Part shown: one piece after another, positions 1-11,061 of the stretch | Layout of the letters: each line of letters starts with the position of its first letter | How positions within the stretch are numbered: position 1 is the stretch's first letter | Assembly (NCBI GenBank): GCA_964030785.1 | Contig: OZ034969.1 | Coordinates: 71,049,362 to 71,113,361 of the forward strand | Origin: Siderastrea siderea | Taxonomy: Eukaryota > Cnidaria > Anthozoa > Scleractinia > Rhizangiidae | Direction: 5' to 3' | DNA length: 64,000 bases | Translations under genes and position numbers: made by a program | The notes under the pieces: generated by a model | What the model saw: only the letters and a program-made list of their open reading frames with translations | Databases searched by the model: none | What the model was told of the DNA's origin: nothing

Positions 1-676
1 CTTTTCAAGTAGCTGGCAAAAATTTCTAAGTAGCCGGATAGTGGTTATCGAGTGCTAAAGGCAATCCCTTCTAGGGTGGTCTGCATGAGCCCCCAGGAAA
101 TTTTCACATTTTAAGTCCCCAGAAATGGAATTTCCTTGATTCTGAGCAAAAATTTCCACTAATGTCAGTTCCAAAAGTGATCGTGACTTCTCAATTTTAT
201 TTTTATAAACTCATGCCTTCAGTGGTTTTCTATATGTAATTCCCAGAACTCAACGTAATGAACTTATATTATCGTGTATCTCTGTGCCAACCAGATTATT
301 TTCAAGTTAATAAATTGCAATGGGAAATAAGTTTCATTTTCATATATCTGCGCCAGTAAAGGAACAAATAATTTGTCTTTAAAATATATATATATATGAC
401 AAAAGTAGCCGGCACAAACGACCCAAGTAGCAGGTTAATTCTGTAGGCTGCCGGCTGTTAGGGACAACCCTGGCTGCTGAGGCCTAACAAGGCCGAAACA
501 GCTGTCCGTGGCAGCTAATGCTTGGGCTCACAATTTTTTTTCTGGTAGATTTAGGGGTAATGCCCGCTACCTATGTGACCATAGTGCCCTATTCAGCGGC
601 TATAGTTTGCCTGAGCACATTTGTGTGGTATTCTGACTTTGTCTAGTAAAAATCTCTGTGCTTCTATCACATTTAG
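1..676. other. Upstream flank or intron of FDPS, no exon recognised
   Basis: The family needs about 45-50 residues before the first exon I can see (677), but no reading frame here matches them, so those exons are probably left of the window. The stretch holds diverged repeat-like DNA: the phrase AAGTAGCNGG recurs near 7, 30, 404 and 423, and a short TA microsatellite lies near 384-397. I see no gene or RNA signal. Confidence 0.4.
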
Positions 677-3600
677 GTGTTGGAGTACAACGTACCAGGA
701 GGTTTGTGGATCTTTCAATAGTTAATTGTATTTTACACCCTTGCACCGTGGCATGGTAGTTACTTTTAATTATTTAACAGGAAACATCACTCCATGTTGT
801 ATCTCTCTACCCACGTGTAAATTAAATGGTCAACACCAACCAAAAATTTCTGGAGGTAACCGTGCAATGCAATGGACTAGCATCCCATCTAAGGGGGAGT
901 AGTAACAGGCAGAGTACTGTAGTCAAAGTTGGGATTGGCTCCTGGGGGGGGGGGGGGTAATCCCTTATATAAACTTGATAGGTATGTGCGGCACCAAATG
1001 ATATGGTTTTCAAGCACTTTTAGTCTGACAGTTGGGGGGAGCAGGGATGGCGTAGTGGTGAGAGCACTCGCCTCCCACCAATATGGCCCGGATTCAAGTC
1101 CCGAACCCAGCATCATATGTAGGTTGAGTTTGTTGTTGGTTCTCATCCTTGCTCCGAGAGGTTATTCTCCGGGTACTCTGGTTTTCCCCTCTCCTCAAAA
1201 ACCAGCAATTCTAAATTCCAAATCGATCTGGACACAGTGGACGAAGAACCACCTTGTGGATGTGCCACTGCTAATTCCCATTCCCAGATAGTGGTAAACA
1301 ATTTTGACCATTTTGGTCCGAACTGGGGTAAGGTTTATCCAATCTGGTTTGGAATTGGTTGTGGTTTTGAGAAGAAGCTACTTTCCTTTATTATTATCTT
1401 CGCTTGAGAAGTGTGTTATGATTAATATTGGAAATATGAAGCCCCTCTCTCAAATGTCTACATAACCCAAGGCAGTTCCTCAGCAGGTCTGAAATATTGC
1501 ATTTCCTATTAATAGCCTTTTTCTCTACTCAGTGCTGAAGAATGGAAACACTGATTTAAAATAAATTGAAAGTATTGGTGTGAAAACACACTGTAAATGG
1601 GTTTCACTGTCTGAGAAAGCTGAATAGCACAGGAACACTAATTGGAGGAGTTAATCTGAGTTGTATTACAAGAGTAATTTTCTTCAATACATTCTTCAAT
1701 TGTTACAGGTTTGAGACTATAAAACAAACTTTATTGTCAACTGACTAACTCAAGGCAAATTTTTTTAATGAAGTAAAGCTTTAACAGATTAAGGCAAATA
1801 AGATGGCCTACAGCCTTCTCCAATTTAACAGTTCTCAGGATTTTTGTCATCCAGTTATTTTCCAAACTGGACAGTTTGTCATCCTACTACATGTAGTATT
1901 AACTAGATTCACTGAGCCATTTCTTCAAGACTCTTCTTGCATTTTCTTCTCTGTAATTTATTATCCTATGTTTTCCTCGGTTTCCATTTCTCACACTAGG
2001 TAAAAGGAACCGTGGCCTTTCTGTGATTGGTTCATTGCGGCATCTCTTAAGCCCTGATAAGTTGACTGAAGAGGAGGTCAAAACTGCAATAATTCTTGGA
2101 TGGTGTGTGGAGTGGGTAAGTTCCTGCTGTCAAACCTTCAGAGATGTATGAACAACTTCTGACAGTAGATATGTGATGTTCTGCAAGCAGTACCTGTAGT
2201 TCCTCTTTAGTTTAATACCAGACGTGAGTATTTTAGTTGAGCTTATTTGTATGTGTAAGCTGACTGTTTGCCATTAATTATTTTGTAGTTACAAGCATTC
2301 TTTCTGGTTGCTGACGACATCATGGATGAGTCTTTAACACGAAGAGGCAAGCCCTGTTGGTACAAAAAGGTGCGTGATAGTCACTTTTACCTGATCCTTT
2401 AAAAGAGGCAGCTAGTCTGTCCAAGAACATGAAATGGATAACAAGATTCTGATTTTGCTCTGCAAACAGACACTTAAGGACGTTCGTGCTAATTGTTTCT
2501 GCGCATCCTTACTGCGCACGCAATTCACTTCGTGATGTCATGCCACGTTATGCATTGAGCGCGCGCGCTGTTGAAGAAATGTGGAGATATATAGCACTAG
2601 TGGACACTTTAATATCTATGCATGGGTTTAACCCTCTTAAATGTTCGCTGACCCCATATTTTCTTTTGATAGATCACTTTCTTTGTCGATTATCTACGTT
2701 TCTTGAAAAATTAAAGAAAATCAGTGTTGTAGAAGTTTGATTTTTTTTAACTTTTCTGCCCTCGCATCATCGAATTCTACTATTATTGAAGCTGCATGGT
2801 GTTCGTAAAAAGTCCATCTTAGAGGTTGAGTTTAACTAAAAGGATGACACCGGTTCAAATTATTTACGTAACAGACCCACTTAAGTAAAATTTGACTAAG
2901 AAAGTGGGTCTACAGCAAATCATTTTTAATATTTTTCAACTAACAAGCACTGAGGCCGTGTCGAGTTACGAGGGCCACTGTCAAAATTGGGGTAGTTTTT
3001 GACGCGCTTTATTTCGAAAACGAAGTCGGTGACCTCCCAATTTTTTTTCCATTTCTGACATAGGTAACTCATTATCTGACTGTAGCCAAAGTATGAAAAA
3101 AATCTGTATTGTAGAAATTTTTCGCGCAAACGTCCTTATTAATAAGTATTTTTGGGTTAAAGTGCACAATTACAAATAGGACAATTATTGCAGGCAATTA
3201 ATGGCAGTTCATCTGCAAATTTGATTTCATCGATGTCAGGCGGTCCAGAGATCAAAATTACTTTATAATTACTTAAGGAATGTTGAGTTTTACAACCATT
3301 GTTTTTTCTCATAAACTTACATTTCAGGCTTGCTTTCATCCTCTTTGGACAATTGATAATAAAAGAAGTTTAATAAATTTATAAGCCTGCACGGTATCCC
3401 TCCAGTGCCAGTCAGCTAAAGGGCCTTAAATCCTTGACATTGTTTTAACAATTCAGATTTCAATTCATGACACTTGCCTTCAAGTGTCAAAATATTTACA
3501 CCTCTTAATATTTACTCATGACAACAGATTTATTTTCTATCTTTTTCTCCATAGGCTGGAATTGGCAGTATTGCTATCAATGACTTTCTTCTCATAGAGG

Positions 3601-6600
3601 CCACCATCTACAAACTGCTTAGGAAACATGTTCATCAAAAACCGTACTATGTTGATGTGCTGGATTTGTTTCATGAGGTGAGAGCGCAGGGTACCGGTAA
3701 CATTTTAAAGTACCGCATTCATAAGTAAAACAAGGGGATGCGAGCACCATAGGCAAGAACATGAATGCCAAAGGCACAAACCTCTTGGGCAAAGAAGGTC
3801 TCCAGGAAATTTTTGAAATTGGAATCTCTGAAATGTTATTTCCTACGTGCCCTGGAAATTATGATCATACATTTCAAAGTGAGCAAAATAAGGCTCAATA
3901 ACTCTATCTTTTATAAACAAATACAAAGTCATTTGTGAGGGAGTGAATTACTTACACTTCAGAAAATGGACTCCAGCCTCAAACGAAGCCACTGGATGAG
4001 AGCTTCCAAATTTCCTGTTGTTGGATCACACTTTGGGTGTTACCAATTATAACATTTACTCTGATTATATGGGTAATAAAAGGTAGCACTTGGGTAATAC
4101 CTGTTAATTAAATCTGTGTTACAGTATTTATCACACCACTATAATGCAAGTGACACCTCTTCAAGTGCCTGAGATCTAATATTTTATGAAAGGAGGGGGG
4201 ATTGGAAAATTAATTTTGAGAGCACTCACTTTGGGGGGGGGGGGGGGGGCTACTCAATAACATTTTGTACGGGGAGGCTACACCTGGAGGTTCAAACCCT
4301 TAACCTTTAATATACGAATTTTTACCCATTGAAATGGCACCCCTTTCATATACCTAGAGCAAAATTGTACCCCTTTCTTATACCTCAAGGATAAGCCAGA
4401 ATTATCACCATGTCTTTCCTGAGTTTTCAGTCGTTCTGATTCAGTTGCGTAGTCATTTCTGCCAAAATGTGCACCCTTTGATATACTTCGCTTTAGCCAC
4501 CATTTCTTCCACTTTGCAGCTGATTTTGTTACCCTTACGTATATTAAAATGGCAATTTCCCCTACCCCTTTATATACTGTGAGCTTAAAAAAGGTGCCCC
4601 TTTTGGGCGGGGCCTCCCCTTATAGCCCACTATAGGGAGTACTCCCACCCCCCCCCCCCTCCAGGCACTCACTAGCAAGATCCAATTTATTAGTTCTAAT
4701 TGAAAACCGAAATCAAGATTCCGCCCTAACCCTGACCAAAAATCTCATTAAGAAAACACAACAATGACTAGAATAACTCCATGTATTAACCTCAACATAA
4801 AGTCCATAAAAACTGTACTCACCAGAATCAGTAGGCAATCTGTCAGACTTCTTAACACCTAGCAGGTTTTACACTTGCAACTGGGTGAACTGGCAAACAT
4901 CAAGTAAGATGTACGTGTGTTATGGGCTAGATCCGGCAGCTGTAATGCAATCTTTTTTTTTGTTTCATGCTGTTATAGATCACTTACCAAACAGCGACTG
5001 GACAAACACTGGACCTTATTACCCAGCCTGGCAACAATTTTGAGAATTTTACTATAGAGAGGTACATTTACACAGAATTACTAGATCTTCAAAATTATTT
5101 GCACAGCATGTACAATCTGTTTCTTCTTTAACATACTGTTTCTTCCTTATCTTTTCTCACCTGCATGGCAGGTGGAAAATAATAAAGCTAAAGGAAAAGA
5201 ATTTGTACATAAAATGTTAAGGTAAGGAGAGATGAGCCTCCCTGCTTATCCCCACAATAAAGCTTTGCACGTTTGATACAGGCAAAGCAAATCGCAATCC
5301 TTGTCCTCAGTGAAGACATCAGATAAGAAATGAACAACATAAACCTATGTGCAAATCACAACATAAATGGGGAACTTTAGCACAGACGTTCTTGAGCCAA
5401 GGACGGCAACTGGAAGTTGAGTGTTTTCCTTTTAAATCGTTTCGGTGCTGCCATCTCCATTGTGGCAAGCCATCAGAAGCAAAAGAGAGTATTCTGGACA
5501 GCCTTTGGTGGGGAGCAAAAAATAAGCTAACACAGGGAACGTAGTACTTCTGGTTGATGTCTGTGGCTCAAGAACGGCCGTGCTTAAGTTCCCTAATGTG
5601 CATAGAACTACTGTCCATCCTTAAACAAGGTTTCAGTGCCATGAGCACATGAGCCTGGCAAACAAAGGGTTTCAAAGATGACAGGTAATAAAATGTTTCC
5701 CTCAAGACAAAGCCAAACATCTTTTCCAACAAGGCAAAAGACAAATTTTTGCAAACCAGCAAGTATACCCTTGCAGAACACCAGCTACTTTGGGGAACAC
5801 CTCCAATTGGGTGCCCCAGCTATAACTTTGCCCAAAACTACATTTAGTTACCTACTATGGTCACACAAACAGTATGTCAAATGAGAGTGAAAGAAACAAT
5901 TTTTATCACAGTGTTATTAATAATTATGTTTTTGTCCCAGATATAAAGCAATTGTGAAATTCAAGACTGCATTTTACTCATTTTACTTGCCGGTGGCCTT
6001 GGCAATGTACATGGTGAGATGTTTTCTCCTTCTTGGTGACTTCCCTGTTAGTTGAGCCCTTAACTAGGCTTTTAGAAACATAACACGATTAAAACTTGAA
6101 TATTGCAATTTGCAAATAGTAATCCCTTCAAAAAGCTTTAATCTTTCTAAGGGATGGACCATTAGGAAAGTTATGGGGGGCGTGGGGGCGGGCGAAGTAC
6201 AAAAAAAAATTCATACAAGGGAAAATTGAGAGAAAAAAATTCATGCACAGCGAGTAGCCCAGAAAAAAGTTCTTGCATACGGACAAAAAAATTCCTGCGA
6301 GGGAAATGTTAACGAAACAAACATTCGTGCTGCTCGAAAATTCCCCATTCCCCCCATAACTTTTGTAATGGTCCGTCCCTAAATCACAGATGTATGATCT
6401 TGCCCCCCCCCCCCCCCCACCCCAAACTTCGCAAACTCTCCAAAAAAAAACGCTAGCGAGGTTGTAAAGTATGAAAGCGTCCACAAAAATTTTGGCACTT
6501 TGTGTTATACAGTGTGCTGGAGACAGCAGGAACCATAAGGGAAATCAGCTTTCAGTATCAGTCCAGCCAGCGTAGCAAGCGTTTCCGTAGGGTTTTCCGC

Positions 6601-9150
6601 AGGTTTAAAGCATTTCTCGCTTTTTTGGCGCGTAGAACACCAGCGCACGCGCAAAAGAGGCCTTCCTTTTTTTTGCGCTAGCCCTAATTTTCGCGCGCCC
6701 AAAAACCCAAAACCTAAACCTGTGGAAAGGTAGGTAGGAAAAGTCGCACACGAGCCAAGTAGCCCACACGGCCGGAGCTTATCCCGATTCCTGTAGCATG
6801 AAGCAATTTGAGAGTATTGGCACTCCCCCCTGGATGGGATGCTGGTCCATCTCAGGGTTACCCCCAGCAGTATGTCACCAATACCCATTTTATTCTCCTG
6901 GGTGGAGAAAGACAATGTGGGATAAAGTTTCTTGTCTAAGGAAACAACACGATGGGGGGACTGGGCCTCGAGCCACCGACCTTCAGATCTGAAGTCCAAC
7001 GCGCTAACCGCTACACCACCGCGCCCCCAAACCTGTGGAAATCCCTACGGAAACGCGTGCCACGCAGGATGAGAACGGGCGGAAAAGCCTTTGGAAACGC
7101 TTGCTATGCAGTCTTTGTCAGTGCTGGCGGTTATTTGGCAGATGCCTGTCATGGGCGTTAAAGAACTTGGGTAGCTCTCTATAGACACGAAATTGTGGCC
7201 ATAGTATACAACTTGCGTAGGTGCGACAACAATGACGATGGCCGGGCCAGACACACACAGTCTAGTAAACTGTCTATTGTTGTTTTTCCTAGGCTGGCAT
7301 AAAAGACGCGCAGTTACATGACAACGCAAAGGAGATTTTACTAGCGATGGGAGAATTTTTTCAAATTCAGGTAAAGAAATTTATAAAGAAAGTTGTATCA
7401 AGCTAGGTTGAAAACACGTGTACCATTGATAATGATGATGTTGATAATGTTGTTGATTTTCGGCCAAAATTGTGCCTTACACCCCTCTTTACCTAAGCCC
7501 TTCAAATGTTAAAGGAAGCAAACCACTCCTACTGTTTTTTAGAAGTCTTGAAAACAATAATTGACCATTAAAGCCATTGCGCTTTTGAGATAGCTCAATT
7601 GGTCATACAAATGCCACATAACGATGCATTGTTTTGATGAACACAGGACGACTACCTGGACTGCTATGGTGACCCTGTGGTGACAGGGAAAGTTGGAACA
7701 GATATTGAAGAACGGAAATGTTCCTGGCTTGTGGTGCAAGCCTTGCAGAGAATAACTCCAGCCCAGATGCAAATACTAAAGGTGCATATCCTTTCGTTCA
7801 CATGCTACAATATCTTGTACGTAATCAATTCAATGGAAATTTATCGTTCTAGTTCACGTTTTCCATAAACAAGGAAATTTGCCGAAGAACAACGTTGCTT
7901 TGCAGAGAAGGTCTGTGGAATGTGCCATACCTACATGTGTGTAGTTTAAATTACTCGCGGGTGGTGCTTAACTCCTATTTTCTCTAGCCTGTTCGAGGAT
8001 GTCAGATAGTGACAATGAGAAAAAATACAGGGAAAAAACACGAAAATAAAACCCGTAAGACTGAGTGGTCAGGAGAGAGGAAACCTCGGTATCACGAAAT
8101 CCCCGATATAACGAACACAATCCAGGACCCCAAAGTTAATATTAATTTTACCCCGATATAACGAATAAACGTCACCGTGCAACTGAAGTTGAATGCGTAA
8201 CAGAGATCACGAAATTTATTCAATCGTTCAAATCTGGATAGCAGTTGCATGATTAAACAGAACGCTGAGTGGTGCAACACAAGACTATTTTGAAAAGTAA
8301 TATTTACGACAAAATTATTATTATCCAAACTCCGAAATAACGAACATTTTGGTCGTTTCCCACCAATTTGTTATAACGAAGTTTCGTTTAAAACGAACCC
8401 CCGTTCTAATCGAAACACATTTCCCAGCCCCTCACCAGGGGCACCCGACGAGAAAATTTAGGCAGAATACTTCAGATGTTTTTCCCTGGTTTGTCAGATT
8501 GTTTCGAGGCCTTTCAAAGGAATATTTGTGAAAGATAGGACAGGTTGATCTGTTCGGGTTCTTTAGCTGAAAATTTAAATCGCAGAAAACTCTAGGGAAC
8601 AGAATCTCATTCGCCGAATTTCTGAGCTACTGCTGGCTTGCCAGAAATGTCAGCTGACCTTATTTCATACTCTAAACGAGGTAATTGTCCGCTCCGAAAA
8701 CAAAAGGAATTAATTTTACCTTGTAATGACAGTTTGAGTGACATTTCGCCAAAAAACTCTAGTTTTTCATCTCAAAATAAATCCGAATTTCTGAGGCGAC
8801 TAAGGTCCTCCGAACAGATATGTCACCGAAACGATCCGTTGGGTGCCCCTGCCTTACCGCTTCGTCATATCGAGGTGCCACTGTACGCTCACTTTCAGAA
8901 TTTCTTTCTTCCTTGATTAACTTTATTTTTACCTTTATCTTGTATCTAGGACAATTATGGAGTAAAGAGTTCAACAGCATCAGACAAAGTCAAGGGATTG
9001 TATCATGAGCTGAACCTGAAGAAACTTTATCAAGACTATGAAGAGGACAGTTACCAACACATTCTGGAGCTCATATCGCAGAAATCTGCAAATCTGCCAA
9101 AAGAAATGTTCTTAGAATTTGTAAAGAAAATCTATAAGCGAGATAAATGA
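677..9150 (+). CDS. FDPS: Farnesyl diphosphate synthase, exons for all but the N-terminus
   Basis: This enzyme condenses IPP with DMAPP and then geranyl-PP to give farnesyl-PP for the mevalonate/isoprenoid pathway. Exons read from the sequence: 677-701, 2000-2115, 2289-2369, 3555-3677, 4979-5061, 5941-6013, 7293-7370, 7647-7781 and 8950-9150 (TGA at 9148). All junctions are GT-AG and in phase. The visible part is 304 residues; the family is about 350, so about 45-50 N-terminal residues are missing. The first Asp-rich motif is DDIMD (visible residues 56-60), preceded by QAFFLVA. The two aromatic residues at 51-52 are the known chain-length stop of eukaryotic FPP synthases, which argues for C15 rather than C20 product. 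The second Asp-rich motif is DDYLD (194-198). [25 protein letters not shown] and the C-terminal KIYKR are family hallmarks. The end IYKRDK is not a CaaX box. Introns hold SINE and inverted-repeat insertions. No frameshift or internal stop was seen. Confidence 0.95.
1040..1300 (+). repeat. tRNA-derived SINE
   Basis: An A box (TGGCGTAGTGG, 1048-1058) and a B box (GGATTCAAGTCCC, 1090-1102) have tRNA-like spacing and are followed by about 200 bases of non-tRNA body rich in CTCC/TTTTCC. The 3' half cannot close an acceptor stem, so this is a pol III SINE rather than a tRNA gene. It lies in the FDPS intron between exons 677-701 and 2000-2115. Confidence 0.7.
2475..3138. repeat. Inverted-repeat (MITE-like) element in an FDPS intron
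   Basis: The left end reads TAAGGACGTTCGTGC and the right end, reverse-complemented, reads TAAGGACGTTTGCGC. The intervening 640 bases have no coding potential I recognise. The ends suggest a non-autonomous DNA transposon. The target duplication is not clear, and the outer boundary is uncertain by several bases. Confidence 0.5.
4225..4665. repeat. Poly-G/poly-C bounded repeat in an FDPS intron
   Basis: A G run near 4230-4250 and a C run near 4650-4662 bound a region with recurrent ACCCCTTT and ATATAC phrases. The ends (GGGG-CTACTC against GGGAGTACTCCC) look like diverged inverted termini. It is a non-coding repeat of uncertain class. Confidence 0.4.
6148..6382. repeat. MITE with TAA target duplication, in FDPS intron 6
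   Basis: The ends are GGGATGGACCATTAGG and, reverse-complemented on the right, GGGACGGACCATTAC, each continuing into AAAGTTATGGGGGG. They are flanked by TAA at 6148-6150 and 6380-6382. A 3-bp TWA duplication is typical of PIF/Harbinger-type elements; the class assignment is inference. Confidence 0.6.
6565..7069. repeat. Inverted-repeat element interrupted by a SINE
   Basis: The left arm at 6565-6606 (starts AGCCAGCGTAGCAAGCG, ends CCGCAGGTTT) is matched by the reverse complement of 7029-7069 over about 40 bases. A further half-match follows at 7083-7110. The centre is occupied by a SINE (6720-7028, minus). A related short hairpin lies at 43058-43136. Confidence 0.6.
6720..7028 (-). repeat. 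tRNA-derived SINE, nested in an inverted-repeat element
   Basis: On the minus strand an A box (TGGTGTAGCGG, 7019-7009) and a B box (GGCTCGAGGCCC, 6974-6963) head a longer non-tRNA body running towards 6720. The tRNA-like head starts exactly at the inner edge of the right arm of the host repeat, so the SINE inserted after it. It lies antisense in FDPS intron 6. Confidence 0.65.
8072..8885. repeat. Non-autonomous pogo/Tigger-like element in the last FDPS intron
   Basis: The right end, reverse-complemented, begins TACAGTGGCACCTCGATATG. The left end at about 8079 carries the related GAAACCTCGGTATCACGAA. Internal copies of ATATAACGAA repeat the subterminal pattern seen in the 162-bp element at 26887-27048. 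There is no transposase frame, so it is a deletion derivative about 0.8 kb long. Confidence 0.55.
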
Positions 9151-10869
9151 TAAGTGCTGAGAAGTCATTTTTAGGAATATCAAATTTTCGGCTTTACCTC
9201 GTTGTAAGAACCTGTGAAACTCACAGATGACTAACAAACAAAGAAAATCTTGTAAATCTTGTAATCCGAGGTAAACCCAAATTTTCATATTGGCCAACAG
9301 CTAATTATCGACACCAGAACGCGTGTGAACAACAAGTTTGCGTGAACTGCATGATTTCTGAGGGTAATTATGCCCATAGCGGGCGCGATGATCTTATAGG
9401 TGAAATTCGTATCGTTGTCATATTGCCAGGGAATGTAAGTCGGTCACTATTTCCTTGACAAAACTATCAATGTGTATTAAAACTTTTATTTATGATTTTA
9501 GTTTTGGCCTTAGTGAACAGTGTCGAAAATCTCTGGATCCGTACTTCTTTTCGCGGCCCCAAAATAAATCGTTTACTGATGTCAGCCTGCAAGACAGGAA
9601 AAAGTAGTGGTCGCTTTCTGTTCCTCTGCAGTGAGAAAAACGAATAGGAAATAAAACAAAAAATAACGAAAATGTGTAGGTTTCGTTCTCTCTAGTGTTT
9701 TGAATAAAACCTAGTGACAATTGTAATTGCTTTGTCCTGAAACCCGACACAAGTTGTGAAAAATCAGCAAACAAAAGAAGTGGCTTTTACGGGACAACGA
9801 GCCCAACTTCTGAGAAATTTCTCACCTTTCAGGCAAACAAGGAAAAACTCTTTACAGACAAAATACTTTTGGGTTATGCTATTAAGATAGTAACTGTCCT
9901 CTCCTGGGAGATTGGTCGGTTTATTTAGCTGCCGTCGAAAGGGACTTTGTGCAAACTATCGCGGGATAGCTTTGCGCGCTTGCTTCATGTGCTTTGTTGT
10001 ACTGATAGGTGCGAAGTTTTTAATTCCAGCCAGTGTTTTGAACAACTGCCAGAATCAACGTATGGACGTGACCTATCGTAATTATTCTCCTTAAAACGGC
10101 CTGTGCAATAGTACTTTGATGTCCTAATTTTCTAAAGCTGGGTGACGGCTTACTACTGATCTATAAACCAAAAACATTCGGTGCCCACGACTGTCTTAGT
10201 TACCATAGGCAATTTCTGTCACATGCTGCCTTCAATTGCACTTGTCACTGTGATGAAGCGGCGCGCGCAAGTAACAATTGGTTTGTTGTCAACTTGAAAA
10301 ACTGATCAGATATTTTTAAGTTCGTTCAAACTGCTATGTGTTTGGAGGAACTGTTCACAAACGTTAATATTCATGCTTTAATGAATTTCTTAGACAGTCT
10401 GAGTCAACACAGTACGGGAGGTCCTTCCAAAGAGAAACAAATTCTTCACAAGTTAAAAAAAAATCTACCAAACTGCAATCGGGGATAATTGTCAACTTCA
10501 GAATCTTTGTCCTTAGCTAGAATAATCCTTCGTTTCAAAATTTTGAAACAGTTTTTTGACCAACCCAGCCCTGATAACATGTTAGCGGACTTATCCAATC
10601 CGTCAGTTATCGTTTTCTCAGGTTAGACCAAGAAAGTGAGCAGTCTTCTGTAGTGTACTGACAGTAAAAAACTTTCAAAACGTGCAATGTATAGCACGGC
10701 AATTAATTCACTTTATCATTTTCAAGCCGGTAGTTATCGAAGCATTGTTTAAGAACTTAGCATCCATCGCGGCTTCTTAAAAAAGCAGTAACAACAAGAA
10801 CAAAAGACGAAATTATCTCACATTAGTATCACACCTTTCTGGCTTATGCACACAAACAATGCGTTCCGC
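9151..10869. other. FDPS 3' UTR and intergenic DNA
   Basis: The FDPS stop is at 9150. A possible polyadenylation hexamer AATAAA sits at 9703-9708; a closer signal was not obvious. The rest has no coherent reading frame, repeat or RNA signal that I can support. Confidence 0.4.
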
Positions 10870-11061
10870 TATATAAGCGTACCCCTCGCTTGTTTCTTGT
10901 CATTTCCAACTCGCTCTTCAATCGGTTTATTGTTGCCTCGTTCTGAGTTAAAAAAAATTGCTATGGCTTCTAGCTACGTGAAAGGCATTTTTGAAAAGAT
11001 GCTGCGAAAATGCTGGGATTCCGAATTTGACTGGAGCGTAGTACCTGACAACATTTACTAG
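10870..11061 (+). promoter_or_regulatory. TATA-containing promoter-like region and possible first exon
   Basis: TATATAA lies at 10870-10876, about 90 bases before an ATG at 10963. The short frame that follows (MASSYVKGIFEK... 32 residues) ends in TAG at 11059-11061, directly abutting a strong donor GTAAGA. This arrangement looks like a promoter and first exon of the gene at 13112-14858. The in-frame TAG before the donor prevents a simple join in any phase, so the exon may be untranslated, carry an upstream frame, contain a sequence error, or be spurious. Confidence 0.35.

Noticed and set aside
929..1291. 120-codon open frame on the plus strand
   Set aside because: It runs through a poly-G tract and a tRNA-derived SINE; the coding appearance comes from the repeat.
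6128..6484. 118-codon minus-strand frame
   Set aside because: It covers a MITE with G/C homopolymers and repeated AANTTC words; low-complexity translation, no family.
6963..7028. Functional tRNA gene (minus strand)
   Set aside because: The promoter boxes head a long non-tRNA body nested in a MITE; it is a SINE.
10963..11061. Direct joining of the 32-codon frame to the exon at 13112
   Set aside because: A TAG precedes the donor, and the other two phases also hit stops (TGA or TAG) within the exon.
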